From: Methyloprofundus sedimenti
GTDB lineage: Bacteria > Pseudomonadota > Gammaproteobacteria > Methylococcales > Methylomonadaceae
Assembly (NCBI RefSeq): GCF_002072955.1
Contig: NZ_LPUF01000001.1
Span: 219,001 to 283,000 of the forward strand
DNA: 64,000 nucleotides
Direction: 5' to 3'
Below are positions 21,069 to 30,763 of this stretch, piece after piece. Every line of letters starts with the position of its first letter. Position 1 is the first letter of the stretch. The notes beneath the pieces were generated by a model. That model did not search any database. It saw only the letters and a list, made by a program, of their open reading frames with translations, and was not told the origin of the DNA. A program made the position numbers and the translations under genes.

Positions 21069-21223
21069 TTATACTTCGCGCGACCACATGCCACATATGC
21101 GGTTTTCTAGCGGCCGAATTTAGCCGATAGCCGCGTTGCTTATTATGCGCCTGTTTCAGCGCCTTGCTCTTAACCAAAATAAACTCGATAAAAATTCCGT
21201 ATCCGTGACCGCGCGAAGTATAA
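21069..21223. repeat. inverted-repeat element B (MITE-like), longest copy
   Basis: The ends are TTATACTTCGCGCGACC and GTGACCGCGCGAAGTATAA, inverted copies of each other around about 120 bp. A deleted copy lies at 4606-4650. No coding frame is seen inside, consistent with a small non-autonomous element. Confidence 0.7.
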
Positions 21224-21276
21224 TAAAAACATAAGACATGACTAGTCTGTGAACTTTAGATAATTGTGTTTATCCT

Positions 21277-22269
21277 ATGAAAAATTCTAGCTTTATTTTT
21301 TGTTCAATATTGATTACCGGTATGATTGCATTGCAATCCTCGGTGCATGCAAAAATGTACCGTTGGGTAGATAAAGACGGCAATGTATCATACTCTGATC
21401 AGGTTCCTCCGGATCAGTCCAGGCTCGAGCGAAACGTATTAAATGACAGTGGCAGGGTAATTGATACAGTAAGTGCCGCAAAAACTCAGGAACAAATTGA
21501 CCTGGAAAAAAGACTGGCAATTTTAAGAACGGAACAAGAAAAGATTATAGCCAAGCAAAATTTAAACGATAAAGTGTTACTGAGTACCTTTCGCAATGTT
21601 GATGATTTACGCTTAACCTTAAATTCCAAGTTACTTGCTGTGGATGCACAAAAACGTGTGTATGACAAAACCCAGGAAAATTTAAGAGAAGATTTAGCTC
21701 AAGCGCGCAAACGAGCAGCACAAGCGGAAAGAAGTGGTCATAAGGTTTCTCAAGCGATTTTAAATGAAATTGCCCAAATAGAAAAAAGTATAGATGTCAC
21801 TGACCAGGAAATTAGTAAAGTAATAGTAAAACGACAGGAAATTGAAAAAAAGTTTGATAAAGAAATAGAACGCTTTCTTTTTTTAACTAAAACAAATAAA
21901 GACAATTCCAAAAATGTAATTAATGAGATAGCAGAACTAAAGGATGCTGATGATTTGGGTTTGTTTAGTTGTGAGGATGCAAACAGCTGTCAACTAGCAT
22001 GGGAAGAAGCTAAGCAGTTTGTTGTATTGAATTCCACGACAGGAATTAATTATTTTACTGAAACTTTGATTATGGGGAATGATCCTGTAAAAGAAACAGA
22101 TATAAGTCTATCGGTATCTAAATTGATGCGGAAAAATAATAATGACAGCATATTTTTAGATATACGCTGTCATAATTCCAGTAGGGGCACGGAACTGTGT
22201 CTCAGTAAACAAGTGGATTTAATACGTCGCTCTTTTGGACCTTATATTCAAAGTGCGGTGAAAAAATAA
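21277..22269 (+). CDS. DUF4124-domain exported coiled-coil protein
   Basis: The 330-residue protein starts with a signal peptide (cleavage probably after SSVHA). A DUF4124 block MYRWVDKDGNVSYSDQVPPD follows directly, a short domain common in gammaproteobacterial exported proteins. Residues about 65-215 are rich in charged heptads (LEKRLAILRTEQEKIIAKQN, QARKRAAQAER) and probably form a coiled coil. The C-terminal 100 residues contain four Cys (for example CEDANSCQ, CHNSSRGTELC) that could form disulfides in the periplasm. The function is unknown. It stands alone between element B and thiO. Confidence 0.8.
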   Translation: MKNSSFIFCSILITGMIALQSSVHAKMYRWVDKDGNVSYSDQVPPDQSRLERNVLNDSGRVIDTVSAAKTQEQIDLEKRLAILRTEQEKIIAKQNLNDKVLLSTFRNVDDLRLTLNSKLLAVDAQKRVYDKTQENLREDLAQARKRAAQAERSGHKVSQAILNEIAQIEKSIDVTDQEISKVIVKRQEIEKKFDKEIERFLFLTKTNKDNSKNVINEIAELKDADDLGLFSCEDANSCQLAWEEAKQFVVLNSTTGINYFTETLIMGNDPVKETDISLSVSKLMRKNNNDSIFLDIRCHNSSRGTELCLSKQVDLIRRSFGPYIQSAVKK

Positions 22270-22457
22270 ACCATTGATAGACACCGCCCCGGCAGACTTA
22301 TTACACTGTATCAAAGTATTCCAGCTATTAAACTTTCACAAAAGCTTTAAAAAGATTTATTCTCGGCCACCAGCTCGTTGTAAACATGCAGTGTTTACTG
22401 CTTTATTTTGCTGCTATTCACACATACTTAACGGTGCACTTCTGGAAGTGCAAAAGG

Positions 22458-22463
22458 TATAAT
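22458..22463 (+). promoter_or_regulatory. possible -10 element of thiO
   Basis: A TATAAT hexamer lies 31 bp upstream of the thiO start. The sequence 17 bp further upstream (TGCACT) is a poor -35, so this is a weak prediction. Confidence 0.3.
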
Positions 22464-22493
22464 GATTTTCTGTCTTTTTAAGGTCTATTTTTT

Positions 22494-23594
22494 ATGTATT
22501 CTATTCCCGATATAACTTTTGTTGGTGGTGGTATCACTAGCTTTTTAAGTGCGCGTTTGTTTGCTTTAGCTGGAGCTAATGTCACTATTATAGATAAGAA
22601 TCAGACTGGAAAAGAATCGTCCTGGGCGGGTGGTGGTATTTTACTGCCCCTATATCCCTGGCGTCAGGCGGATGCCATTAGTCAACTTGTTATTCGAAGC
22701 ATAGAGGCTTATCCAGAGTTAGCACAAGCATTGATTGATTCTACCGGCCTCGATCCTGAATATATTGAGAGTGGTTTGTTAATGTCACAGCTGACAGATT
22801 TAGATAAAGCTCAGGAATGGTGTGCTAAATATTCTATAGACTGTTGCTCTGCAAATAGGCAACAACTAGAAAACTTCCCACAGATCAATAATCAATCTCT
22901 GTATATGGATTCTATTGCTCAAGTAAGAAATCCACGTTTACTTAAATCACTTAAACAGGATTTGCTCCAGCGTGGAGTTAATATTATCGAAAATTGCGCG
23001 ATAGAAAAAGTAAGCATCAAAAATAACCGAATTACTGAAATAGCGAGTGAATCTGATTCATTTAACGTTAATTCGGTGATTATTACGGCTGGTGCCTGGA
23101 CAGGAACATTGTGCAGACAATTATTCGGCGGAACAATTGCAGAGCAGCCTGATGTTTTTCCTGTAAAAGGGCAAATGTTAATATTAGATACGGCTGTAAA
23201 TACTCTGGATACTATTATTCTTGAAAATGATAGGTATCTAATACCCCGAAGTGATGGAAAAATTCTATGCGGCAGCACGGTAGAGTATGCCGATTTTGAT
23301 AAATCGACATCAGAACAGGCGCAACAATCATTGCTTGCATTTGCCAGGAAATTATTTCCTGCTTTAGAGTCAGCGCCCATTATTCATCACTGGGCTGGTT
23401 TACGTCCGGGGACTCAACAAGGTATCCCGTACATAGATATTCATCCAGAGATAAATAATCTAGCGATTAGTGCAGGACATTTTAGAAACGGATTTGCTAT
23501 GGGACCCGCTTCAGCGCAATTGCTGTTTGAAATAATAACTAAGCAACCCACAACAATTGATGCTGCCTTGTATCAATTTTCAGCCAAGCACTAA
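22494..23594 (+). CDS. thiO: FAD-dependent glycine oxidase ThiO
   Basis: The product has 366 residues and is a DAO-family flavoprotein. The N-terminal dinucleotide fold is ITFVGGGITSFLSARLFALAGA, followed by the ThiO-type SSWAGGGILLPLYPW, a central VFPVKGQMLIL and a C-terminal HWAGLRPGTQQGIPYI with GHFRNGFAMGPA. In bacteria lacking ThiH, ThiO supplies dehydroglycine for thiamine thiazole formation. No other thiamine genes are nearby, so the assignment rests on sequence alone. It is 11 bp from pyrD and probably co-transcribed with it. Confidence 0.88.
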   Translation: MYSIPDITFVGGGITSFLSARLFALAGANVTIIDKNQTGKESSWAGGGILLPLYPWRQADAISQLVIRSIEAYPELAQALIDSTGLDPEYIESGLLMSQLTDLDKAQEWCAKYSIDCCSANRQQLENFPQINNQSLYMDSIAQVRNPRLLKSLKQDLLQRGVNIIENCAIEKVSIKNNRITEIASESDSFNVNSVIITAGAWTGTLCRQLFGGTIAEQPDVFPVKGQMLILDTAVNTLDTIILENDRYLIPRSDGKILCGSTVEYADFDKSTSEQAQQSLLAFARKLFPALESAPIIHHWAGLRPGTQQGIPYIDIHPEINNLAISAGHFRNGFAMGPASAQLLFEIITKQPTTIDAALYQFSAKH

Positions 23595-23605
23595 GTTATC
23601 TGCCT

Positions 23606-24628
23606 ATGAATTATTACCCTTTTATACAGCCCTTACTTTTTAAGTTAGATGCTGAGGCTTCCCATTACCTGACTTTAAATGGTTTAAAACTCTCACATTT
23701 GGCCGGTTTGGACAAAATATTGAATCCAGCCATGATAGTAAAGCCGTTAACAGTTATGGGGCTAGAGTTTGCAAACCCTGTGGGTCTGGCTGCCGGCCTG
23801 GATAAAAATGGCGATTATATTGATGCCTTGTCTGCCCTTGGGTTTGGTTTTATAGAAATAGGTACGGTAACTCCGCGTCCTCAACCTGGAAATCCCAAAC
23901 CACGGTTATTCAGGTTAATCGAACATCAGGCTATCATTAATCGTATGGGTTTTAATAATCAGGGTGTTGATTATTTATTAGAACAAGTTAAAAAAAGTCA
24001 GTATAAAGGGGTGTTAGGTATTAATATTGGCAAAAATTTTGATACGCCGATTGATAAAGCTACTGAAGATTATCTGATTTGTCTACGTAAAGCTTATTTG
24101 GATGCGAGTTATATAACTATAAATATTTCATCACCGAATACTAAAAATCTACGTCAACTGCAACAAGGAGATGAAATTAAAAAGCTACTCTCGTCTTTAA
24201 AAGAAGAACAACTGCAGTTACAAATGCAATATCAAAAATATACACCCATTGTCGTTAAGATCGCGCCTGATTTAAGTGATGCAGAAATCCAGCATATTGC
24301 AGGGCTCTTAGTTGAATTTTCTATAGATGGTGTCATTGCAACGAATACAACCCTGGAACGCAGTGCTGTACAAGGTCATCCCCTGGCTGATCAAATGGGC
24401 GGCTTGAGCGGAGCACCAGTGAAACAGAAAGCAACGTATGTTGTTGCGCAACTAACTGATGAATTACAAGGAAAACTGCCCATTATCGCAGTCGGCGGAA
24501 TTATGAGTTATGCTGATGCACAAGAAAAACTTGATGCTGGAGCGAGTTTGGTACAAGTATATAGCGGCCTGATTTATCAGGGGCCAACTTTAGTACATGA
24601 TATTATGCGCGGATTATCAGCAGCTTAA
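23606..24628 (+). CDS. pyrD: dihydroorotate dehydrogenase (quinone), class 2
   Basis: PyrD oxidises dihydroorotate to orotate in pyrimidine synthesis and passes electrons to quinone. The 340-residue length and the N-terminal amphipathic region (YYPFIQPLLFKLDAEASH) mark the membrane-associated class 2 enzyme. FMN-site blocks are NPVGLAAGLDKNGDYI, FGFIEIGTVTPRPQPGNPKPR, the catalytic-Ser loop INISSPNTKNLRQLQ and the C-terminal IIAVGGIMSYADAQEKLDAGA. A strong terminator follows at 24665. Confidence 0.97.
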   Translation: MNYYPFIQPLLFKLDAEASHYLTLNGLKLSHLAGLDKILNPAMIVKPLTVMGLEFANPVGLAAGLDKNGDYIDALSALGFGFIEIGTVTPRPQPGNPKPRLFRLIEHQAIINRMGFNNQGVDYLLEQVKKSQYKGVLGINIGKNFDTPIDKATEDYLICLRKAYLDASYITINISSPNTKNLRQLQQGDEIKKLLSSLKEEQLQLQMQYQKYTPIVVKIAPDLSDAEIQHIAGLLVEFSIDGVIATNTTLERSAVQGHPLADQMGGLSGAPVKQKATYVVAQLTDELQGKLPIIAVGGIMSYADAQEKLDAGASLVQVYSGLIYQGPTLVHDIMRGLSAA

Positions 24629-24664
24629 ACCTGTTTTTTGAATCAAATATTCAGAGAAATAAAA

Positions 24665-24697
24665 AAGGCCGCTAGAGTAACAAACTCTAGCGGCCTT
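24665..24697. terminator. bidirectional terminator between pyrD and the convergent gene
   Basis: AAGGCCGCTAGAG and CTCTAGCGGCCTT form a perfect 13 bp stem with a 7 bp loop. It has A-rich sequence on its left (24659-24666) and T-rich sequence on its right, so it can serve both pyrD (plus) and the 24717 gene (minus). Confidence 0.9.
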
Positions 24698-24716
24698 CTT
24701 GTGAACTAAATAGTTA

Positions 24717-25142
24717 TTAATTTAATTCAACTGAATAATCGCCCAGAGGACGGCGAAAAGCAAAATAATAAGGAGTTACGACAAAGTCGTTCCATGTCGT
24801 TTTAAAAGCATCATGTGGCTCAGGTATACTAGCTAGTCCAGAGAAAGGTGACGCAGCAATAAAAATTGCCAATCCTGTGATACTGCCAATTACCGCTACG
24901 GGGCGTATGATAATCTCGGAAAGCATATCTGTGGTAGTTGATGAGTTTTCATCTAATTCAGTAGCGATATCCTGGGCTTTTGACAGGGTTGGGTCAAAGT
25001 CCTTTTCAGTTTTTGTTGTAGGGGAATCCACTTCCTTGGCCTGCTGAGATGTGCTGGTATCATTTTGCTCTGCAGCAAAAGCTGTTTGTTGGGTTAGGAA
25101 AATGAATGAGGCTATAAAAAAACAGGTCCTAATGTATTGCAT
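24717..25142 (-). CDS. small exported or membrane protein of unknown function
   Basis: The 141-residue protein has an N-terminal signal peptide (MQYIRTCFFIASFIFLTQQTAFA). A low-complexity acidic/Thr-rich linker follows (about 27-70). A hydrophobic segment lies at about 83-105, and a conserved-looking tail reads DAFKTTWNDFVVTPYYFAFRRPLGDY. I do not recognise a characterised family. It shares a terminator with pyrD and lies 180 bp downstream of rho on the same strand. Confidence 0.7.
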   Translation of the reverse strand: MQYIRTCFFIASFIFLTQQTAFAAEQNDTSTSQQAKEVDSPTTKTEKDFDPTLSKAQDIATELDENSSTTTDMLSEIIIRPVAVIGSITGLAIFIAASPFSGLASIPEPHDAFKTTWNDFVVTPYYFAFRRPLGDYSVELN

Positions 25143-25321
25143 ACTGTTCCCCTTATTTTACTAAATGATGATACTACGATCAGTAATTCTGGTTGATATT
25201 GAATCTGGAAAAGTCGTTACGTCTAACTGTACTTGTTTTTATATCAGTTACTGTTCAGTTGTATTATATAAAATTCAATAGACACAGAAGAGCTAAATCA
25301 GATTCAGGTTGAGAAAGTTAA

Positions 25322-26578
25322 TTAGCGTTTCATGGATTCAAAAAATTCGGCATTAGTTTTAAAATCCTTTAATTTGCCGAGTATGAATTCAGAAGCAGCC
25401 ATTTCATCCATAGGTTGCAGAATTTTGCGTAAAATCCAGGTTTTTTGCAACGCTTCCGGATCTACTAGATAATCTTCACGACGCGTACCTGAGCGGTTAA
25501 TATTAATAGCAGGATAAATACGTTTCTCTGCAATTTTACGTTCCAGATGCAGCTCCATATTGCCCGTTCCCTTGAATTCTTCGTAAATGACTTCGTCCAT
25601 GCGTGAACCGGTGTCAACAAGTGCCGTTGCAATAATGGTTAAACTGCCACCTTCTTCAATATTACGGGCAGCACCAAAGAAACGTTTAGGTTTTTCTAAT
25701 GCATTTGCATCAACACCACCAGAAAGTATCTTGCCAGATGATGGAGCGACCATATTGTAAGCCCGCGCCAAACGGGTCAAAGAGTCTAACAAAATAACTA
25801 CATCGTGTTTGTGTTCAACCAGTCGGCGAGCTTTCTCAATAACCATTTCGGCTACTTGAACATGACGTGTAGCAGGTTCATCAAAGGTGCTGGAAATAAC
25901 TTCACCACGTACACAGCGCTGCATTTCCGTGACTTCTTCAGGGCGTTCATCAATGAGCAGAACGATCATGTAGCACTCTGGATTATTTTCTGCAATGGCA
26001 TGTGCCAGGCTTTGCAGAATCATGGTTTTACCCGCTTTTGGAGGTGAAACAATAAGACCACGCTGACCTTTGCCAATAGGGGAAATTAAATCAATTACCC
26101 GTCCGGTTAAATCTTCACTACTGCCATCGCCACGTTCCATAATGAAACGTTTGTTAGGGAATAAAGGTGTTAAATTTGTAAAGAGAATTTTGTGTTTAGC
26201 ATTTTCGGGTGTTTCAAAATTGATTTTTTCAACTTTGAGCATTGCAAAATAACGTTCGTTGTCTTTTGGGGGGCGTATTTTACCACTGATGGTATCCCCG
26301 GTACGTAAGCTAAAGCGTCTGATCTGACTAGGGGAAACATAAATATCATCAGGTCCAGCCAGATAAGAACTGCCCGGTGTGCGTAAAAAACCAAAACCAT
26401 CCTGTAGAATTTCTATGACTCCGTCGCCGTAGATGTCTTCGCCGCTTTTTGCTTGTTTTTTTAGAATAGAAAAGATAACTTCTTGTTTCCTCGTTCGAGA
26501 AACATTTTCGATACCAAGGTTTTCAGCGAGTTCGATAATTTCTGTAATTGGTTTTAATTTTAATTCGGTAAGATTCAT
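25322..26578 (-). CDS. rho: transcription termination factor Rho
   Basis: Rho is the hexameric RNA-dependent ATPase that terminates transcription. The 418-residue product is one shorter than E. coli Rho. The N-terminal Rho_N helices begin [22 protein letters not shown]. The RNA-binding cold-shock fold has [23 protein letters not shown]. Walker A is [12 protein letters not shown] and Walker B is [15 protein letters not shown]. The C-terminus is [16 protein letters not shown]. It lies downstream of trxA on the same strand, the classic trxA-rho order, but a terminator at 26715-26743 separates them. Confidence 0.98.
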   Translation of the reverse strand: MNLTELKLKPITEIIELAENLGIENVSRTRKQEVIFSILKKQAKSGEDIYGDGVIEILQDGFGFLRTPGSSYLAGPDDIYVSPSQIRRFSLRTGDTISGKIRPPKDNERYFAMLKVEKINFETPENAKHKILFTNLTPLFPNKRFIMERGDGSSEDLTGRVIDLISPIGKGQRGLIVSPPKAGKTMILQSLAHAIAENNPECYMIVLLIDERPEEVTEMQRCVRGEVISSTFDEPATRHVQVAEMVIEKARRLVEHKHDVVILLDSLTRLARAYNMVAPSSGKILSGGVDANALEKPKRFFGAARNIEEGGSLTIIATALVDTGSRMDEVIYEEFKGTGNMELHLERKIAEKRIYPAININRSGTRREDYLVDPEALQKTWILRKILQPMDEMAASEFILGKLKDFKTNAEFFESMKR

Positions 26579-26714
26579 ACAAGGATAGTTTTAGGAAGAT
26601 ATAGCATTTTTGGCTAACAGATATAGTTAGCTTGATATGTAAGATGCGGTTATTTTGATATGCAGAAGGTGCAGAAGAGGTTAGCACCAGATTCGTAGTA
26701 TACGCATAAAAAAA

Positions 26715-26743
26715 GGAAGTAACAAATATTTCTTGTTACTTCC
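26715..26743 (-). terminator. intrinsic terminator of trxA
   Basis: GGAAGTAACAA and TTGTTACTTCC form a perfect 11 bp stem with a 7 bp loop. On the minus strand the stem is followed by a run of seven or more U residues. It lies 25 bp beyond the trxA stop. Confidence 0.9.
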
Positions 26744-26768
26744 CCTGGATTTTAAAATAGAGTGTACT

Positions 26769-27107
26769 TTAAATGTTGCTGTCGATGAATTGAGTAAGTT
26801 GTGATTTTGTCAATGCACCTACTTTTGTTGCTTCAACATCGCCATCTTTAAATAGCATTAGTGTTGGGATTCCACGTACACCATAATGTGATGGTGTGGC
26901 AGGATTGTCATCAATGTTCAATTTTGCAACAGTAATTTTACCTGAATATTCTTTAGAGATTTCATCTAAAACAGGCGCGATCATTTTACAAGGACCACAC
27001 CATTCTGCCCAGTAGTCAACCAAAACTGGCGTACCGGCTTTTAAAACAAGCTCATCAAAATTACTATCCGTTACATGAAGGACTGAGTCACTCACGCTAT
27101 TCTCCAA
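26769..27107 (-). CDS. trxA: thioredoxin 1
   Basis: This 112-residue thioredoxin has the active site [13 protein letters not shown] (Cys37 and Cys40). The family cis-Pro loop is [12 protein letters not shown] and the buried Asp is in [10 protein letters not shown]. It has no signal peptide, so it works in the cytosol as a protein-disulfide reductant, for example for ribonucleotide reductase. It is divergent from rhlB and followed by rho, the same neighbourhood as in E. coli. Confidence 0.97.
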   Translation of the reverse strand: MENSVSDSVLHVTDSNFDELVLKAGTPVLVDYWAEWCGPCKMIAPVLDEISKEYSGKITVAKLNIDDNPATPSHYGVRGIPTLMLFKDGDVEATKVGALTKSQLTQFIDSNI

Positions 27108-27326
27108 ATTATTTTACGAGTGGGTAATATCGCTGTATCACCTAATTTTGTCAATAAATTTTTTCTAAAAATATGGATTTTTTTGACTTGCCCTGGAATA
27201 GAAAAATATGACTTTAAGTAGGCTTATTTTTCAGTTATTGTGGAATCATGAGTTTTTGTTAGCAATAAAGCGTATTAGCTTAAACAGAGCAGTGCAAATT
27301 AGCAGTTATTGATGTATTCTATCAGG

Positions 27327-28577
27327 ATGAAGAAAACACATTTAACGGATACACGTTTCATTAACCTGGAACTTTCCGGCATTATTTTAAAAGGCTTGAA
27401 AGATGCAGGTTTTGATTATTGCTCTCCAATTCAGGATCAATCCTTACCTATTGCTCTTAGAGACAGGGATGTTGCCGGACAAGCACAAACAGGGACAGGA
27501 AAGACAGCAAGTTTTTTACTGGCTACCTTTCAGCGCTTGCTAAACGATAATAGTGAAAAGAAAAAATATCCCAGAGCGATTATTTTAGCCCCCACTCGTG
27601 AACTTGCTATTCAAATTCATAAAGATGCAGTGTTATTAGGCAAGCATCTGAATTTTAATTTAGCACTTATCTATGGTGGAACAGACTATGAGAAGCAATT
27701 AAAAGCAGTTCAAGGGAAAGTCGATATTATCGTAGCAACGCCGGGCAGAATTATAGATTTTTATCGGCAAAAAGCGTTTTCTCTGGATAATATCCAGGTG
27801 ATGGTGCTGGATGAGGCCGATAGAATGTTTGATTTAGGGTTTATTAAAGATATACGCTATTTACTCAATCGTATGCCAAGTCCTGAAAAACGCCTTAATA
27901 TGTTGTTTTCAGCCACTTTATCATTCAAGGTATCCGAGCTGGCTTATGAACATATGTATCAGCCTGTGATGATTAAAATTGAAACGGAAGAGGTGACTTC
28001 AGTGTCAATTAAGCAATTTGCATTTTGTCCCGCTAATGAGCAGAAAATACCCTTATTAGTAGGTTTGCTTAATTCGCACATGCCGGTGCGTAGTATTGTT
28101 TTTGTTAATACCAAGCGTAGTGCAGAAAAATTAGCCGATTATCTTGCTGTAAATGGGCATAAAACTGCATTATTAAGTGGCGATGTGCCACAGGAAAAAC
28201 GTCAACGTCTGTTGGCTGACTTTCAGGAAAATAAAGTCACCATTATGATTGCTACAGATGTTGCGGCACGCGGCCTGCATATCCCTGATGTCTCACATGT
28301 TTTTAATTTTGACTTACCCCAGGATGCCGAAGATTACGTGCATAGAATAGGTAGAACAGCACGCTTTGGCGCAAAAGGTGAAGCGATCAGTTTTATTTGT
28401 GAAGAATATGCCTATTCAATGCCAGATATTGAAGATTACATCAGTCAGAAAGTACCGGTACATAAAGTAACTGAAGATTTATTACCTGAATTAATAAAAC
28501 CAGTGCCTAGAGCCAGAATTCCACGCAAGCAATATTCATCAGGAAAGCCCGCACATAGAACTCATACAAAAGCGTAG
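27327..28577 (+). CDS. rhlB: DEAD-box RNA helicase RhlB
   Basis: The product is about 416 residues from the ATG at 27327. That start gives MKKTHLTDTRFINLELSG, matching the E. coli RhlB N-terminus (MSKTHLTEQKF); the longer frame from 27309 adds six unsupported residues. Motifs are AQTGTGKTASF (I), PTRELAIQIH (Ia), VLDEADRMFDLGF (II), FSATL (III) and HRIGRTARFG (VI). RhlB acts in the RNA degradosome and in unwinding of structured mRNA. The short basic C-terminal tail RARIPRKQYSSGK fits. Divergent orientation from trxA-rho supports the symbol. Confidence 0.93.
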   Translation: MKKTHLTDTRFINLELSGIILKGLKDAGFDYCSPIQDQSLPIALRDRDVAGQAQTGTGKTASFLLATFQRLLNDNSEKKKYPRAIILAPTRELAIQIHKDAVLLGKHLNFNLALIYGGTDYEKQLKAVQGKVDIIVATPGRIIDFYRQKAFSLDNIQVMVLDEADRMFDLGFIKDIRYLLNRMPSPEKRLNMLFSATLSFKVSELAYEHMYQPVMIKIETEEVTSVSIKQFAFCPANEQKIPLLVGLLNSHMPVRSIVFVNTKRSAEKLADYLAVNGHKTALLSGDVPQEKRQRLLADFQENKVTIMIATDVAARGLHIPDVSHVFNFDLPQDAEDYVHRIGRTARFGAKGEAISFICEEYAYSMPDIEDYISQKVPVHKVTEDLLPELIKPVPRARIPRKQYSSGKPAHRTHTKA

Positions 28578-28740
28578 GCCTGGCGGGTTCATGAATTGAT
28601 GTGTGTCGACCCTGAAAAGTAGAAGAACAGCCAGATTCTATGTTATTGATTTCCGCTATTTAATTGAGATAATGCTATAACTCTTTTAGAGCTGATTTTT
28701 TTATTCTCTACATTGTCCTGTATGAAATAAAGTTATAACG

Positions 28741-29400
28741 TTACTCAGCAACCGGCATAATCTCACGAAAGTCATTAATAGCAAGAAATTCATTAATAAT
28801 TCGGGGCATTTTTTTTGAATCAGGCTGTTTAATGGATACTAAGTATTCAATGCCAAATGTCTGAGCAGAACGTAATACGGCAAGACTATCATCAACCATT
28901 AAGGTCGATTGTTTATCCCACCGGTGCTGATTTTGAAAGGCTTGCCAAAACGATTGATGCTCTTTGGCAAAACCAAAATCATGAGAGCAAATAATATCGT
29001 CAAAAAAGGACTGTAAGCAGGTTTTCTCCATTTTTAATGACAAACTTCCACGGTGTGCATTGGTGACTAAAAGTACTCGCTTGTCAGTTTGCTGTAATGC
29101 ACTTAAAAAATCAGTGACGTGAGGTAATATGCTAATCAAACCAGAAACTTCAGTTTTCAGGCCGACAATATCCAGGTTTAAAATATCGCTCCAGTAATCC
29201 AGACAATACCATTCCAGTTTTCCTTCCATATTTTTAAATAAGGGCTGCAAAACAACTGTTGCTTCATCGATAGTTAATTGATTTTGAATTGCGTAGCGTT
29301 CCGGGATAAATTCCAGCCAGAAATGATTATCAAAATTCAAATCCAGTAAGGTACCATCCATATCCAGTAAAACTGTATTAATTTTATTCCAATCCAGCAT
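28741..29400 (-). CDS. yrfG: GMP/IMP nucleotidase, HAD family (YrfG)
   Basis: The 219-residue HAD hydrolase has motif I VLLDMDGTLLDLNFDNHFW, motif II LLVTNAHRGSL, the motif III Lys in DFGFAKEHQSFW, and motif IV MVDDSLAVLRSA. The start WNKINTVLLDMDGTLLDL and LNFDNHFWLEFIPERYA are typical of YrfG, which dephosphorylates GMP and IMP. It is divergent from nudE; yrfG and nudE are also neighbours in E. coli. There is a 48 bp gap between the two starts. Confidence 0.9.
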   Translation of the reverse strand: MLDWNKINTVLLDMDGTLLDLNFDNHFWLEFIPERYAIQNQLTIDEATVVLQPLFKNMEGKLEWYCLDYWSDILNLDIVGLKTEVSGLISILPHVTDFLSALQQTDKRVLLVTNAHRGSLSLKMEKTCLQSFFDDIICSHDFGFAKEHQSFWQAFQNQHRWDKQSTLMVDDSLAVLRSAQTFGIEYLVSIKQPDSKKMPRIINEFLAINDFREIMPVAE

Positions 29401-29448
29401 AACAAAGGCTATAGTAATATTAAATAAATAAAAGTTACCATACCAAAA

Positions 29449-30000
29449 ATGTCAGAAAAACCGAAGATACTTAACAGAAAAATCGTGGCTCAATCCAGTT
29501 TGTTTAGAGTTGAGTCTATGAATTTAGAATTCAGCAATGGTGTGACAAGGCAATATGAACGTTTAATGCGAGGTAGTGGCAGTAATGGTGCAGTACTTAT
29601 CGTACCCATGATAGATGAGCACACAGTATTATTGATCCGTGAATATTCTGCCGGTATTGAACGGTATGAGTTAGGGCTTGCCAAGGGAAAAATAGACGAT
29701 GGTGAAAACGCCTTACAAGCTGCAAATCGTGAATTAAAGGAAGAGGTGGGTTACGGAGCGCATAAAATCAAACAAATCAGCTCCTTTTCTATTGCACCTA
29801 GTTATATGGAGCATATGACAGAAATTATTCTTGCTCAGGATTTATATCCAGAAAAATTGCCAGGTGATGAGCCGGAAGAATTAGAAGTAGTACCCTGGAA
29901 ACTGGATAATTTAACGGAATTAGTGAGCAGTGGGCAATGTACCGAAGCAAGAAGTATTGCTGCTTTATATATAGTCAGAGACTATTTATTGAAAAATTGA
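29449..30000 (+). CDS. nudE: ADP compounds hydrolase NudE
   Basis: This is a 183-residue Nudix hydrolase. The Nudix box is in GLAKGKIDDGENALQAA followed by NRELKEEVGYGAH (G-x5-E-x7-REUxEExGU). The N-terminus MSEKPKILNRKIVAQSSLFRVE and the position beside yrfG match NudE, which cleaves ADP-ribose, Ap3A and NADH-type compounds. The start ATG at 29449 is only 48 bp from the yrfG start, so the two promoters must overlap. Confidence 0.9.
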   Translation: MSEKPKILNRKIVAQSSLFRVESMNLEFSNGVTRQYERLMRGSGSNGAVLIVPMIDEHTVLLIREYSAGIERYELGLAKGKIDDGENALQAANRELKEEVGYGAHKIKQISSFSIAPSYMEHMTEIILAQDLYPEKLPGDEPEELEVVPWKLDNLTELVSSGQCTEARSIAALYIVRDYLLKN

Positions 30001-30065
30001 GGTTTTAAAAACGATTAACCACAAAAAAATATTTCATTTTGTGCGTGGTTCGTTAGTCAAGTAAT

Positions 30066-30626
30066 TTAGTGCCTTATTCCATGGCTGCTGACAACTTTAA
30101 ACAGGGTTAACCAAAGGATACCCAGGTCTCCAGTAAAAGACTGCTTCTGCATATACTCTGTATCCAGTTTCACTTTTTCAGGAATAGCCAATTCATCACG
30201 GCCATTTATTTGTGCCCATCCTGTAAGACCAGGGATTAATCGGTGAATACCCTGCTCGGTACGCAGAGCTATTAAATCATGCTGATTAAATAAGGCTGGC
30301 CGTGGACCAACAAAACTCATTTCACCTTTTAAAATATTCCATAATTGCGGTAATTCATCCAGACTGGTTTTGCGTAAAAAATTACCGATGGGTGTTAATG
30401 CGCTCTGTGGGTTAGTTAATAAATGTGTAGCAACTTCAGGGGTATCAATTTTCATACTCCTGAATTTAGGCATTTTAAACAATTCATTATTTAAACCTAC
30501 CCGATCCGACCAGTATAAAACAGGTCCTGTTGAGGTAAGTTTGACTATCAGTGCAATGATAAGAATGGGGATGATAGAAATCAGTAAAATACTAATCGCT
30601 AAAATAATGTCAAAAATTCTTTTCAT
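30066..30626 (-). CDS. bacterial sugar transferase (PglC/WcaJ C-terminal type)
   Basis: The 186-residue protein is a minimal monotopic phosphoglycosyl transferase. One N-terminal hydrophobic segment (about 6-28) is followed by the catalytic domain: LYWSDRVGLNNELFKMPKFRSMK, LRKTSLDELPQLWNILKGEMSFVGPRP and PGLTGWAQINGRDE. It moves a sugar-1-phosphate onto undecaprenyl phosphate to start a surface glycan. It stands alone here, with no glycosyltransferase or export genes nearby, which is unusual for the family. The donor sugar cannot be told. Confidence 0.88.
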   Translation of the reverse strand: MKRIFDIILAISILLISIIPILIIALIVKLTSTGPVLYWSDRVGLNNELFKMPKFRSMKIDTPEVATHLLTNPQSALTPIGNFLRKTSLDELPQLWNILKGEMSFVGPRPALFNQHDLIALRTEQGIHRLIPGLTGWAQINGRDELAIPEKVKLDTEYMQKQSFTGDLGILWLTLFKVVSSHGIRH

Positions 30627-30763
30627 TATTGCTTTGCTTAATATGTATTAGGGTGAAGTGCTGGCTTAGAAAATAAGAAAAAATATACAGGAGTAAAATA
30701 TTTATTGCTTTATTTTAGTTATTGACAGCAATAGTTAAAGCTATTGCACGCCTTTTATGTAAG

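Noticed and set aside
22274-22462. 62-codon plus-strand frame between the DUF4124 gene and thiO
   Set aside because: No ribosome site, odd composition rich in Cys/His/Phe, and no family similarity. It lies in the thiO promoter region.
22270-22493. TPP riboswitch upstream of thiO
   Set aside because: The conserved CTGAGA and downstream ACCTGA blocks of the THI element are not present.
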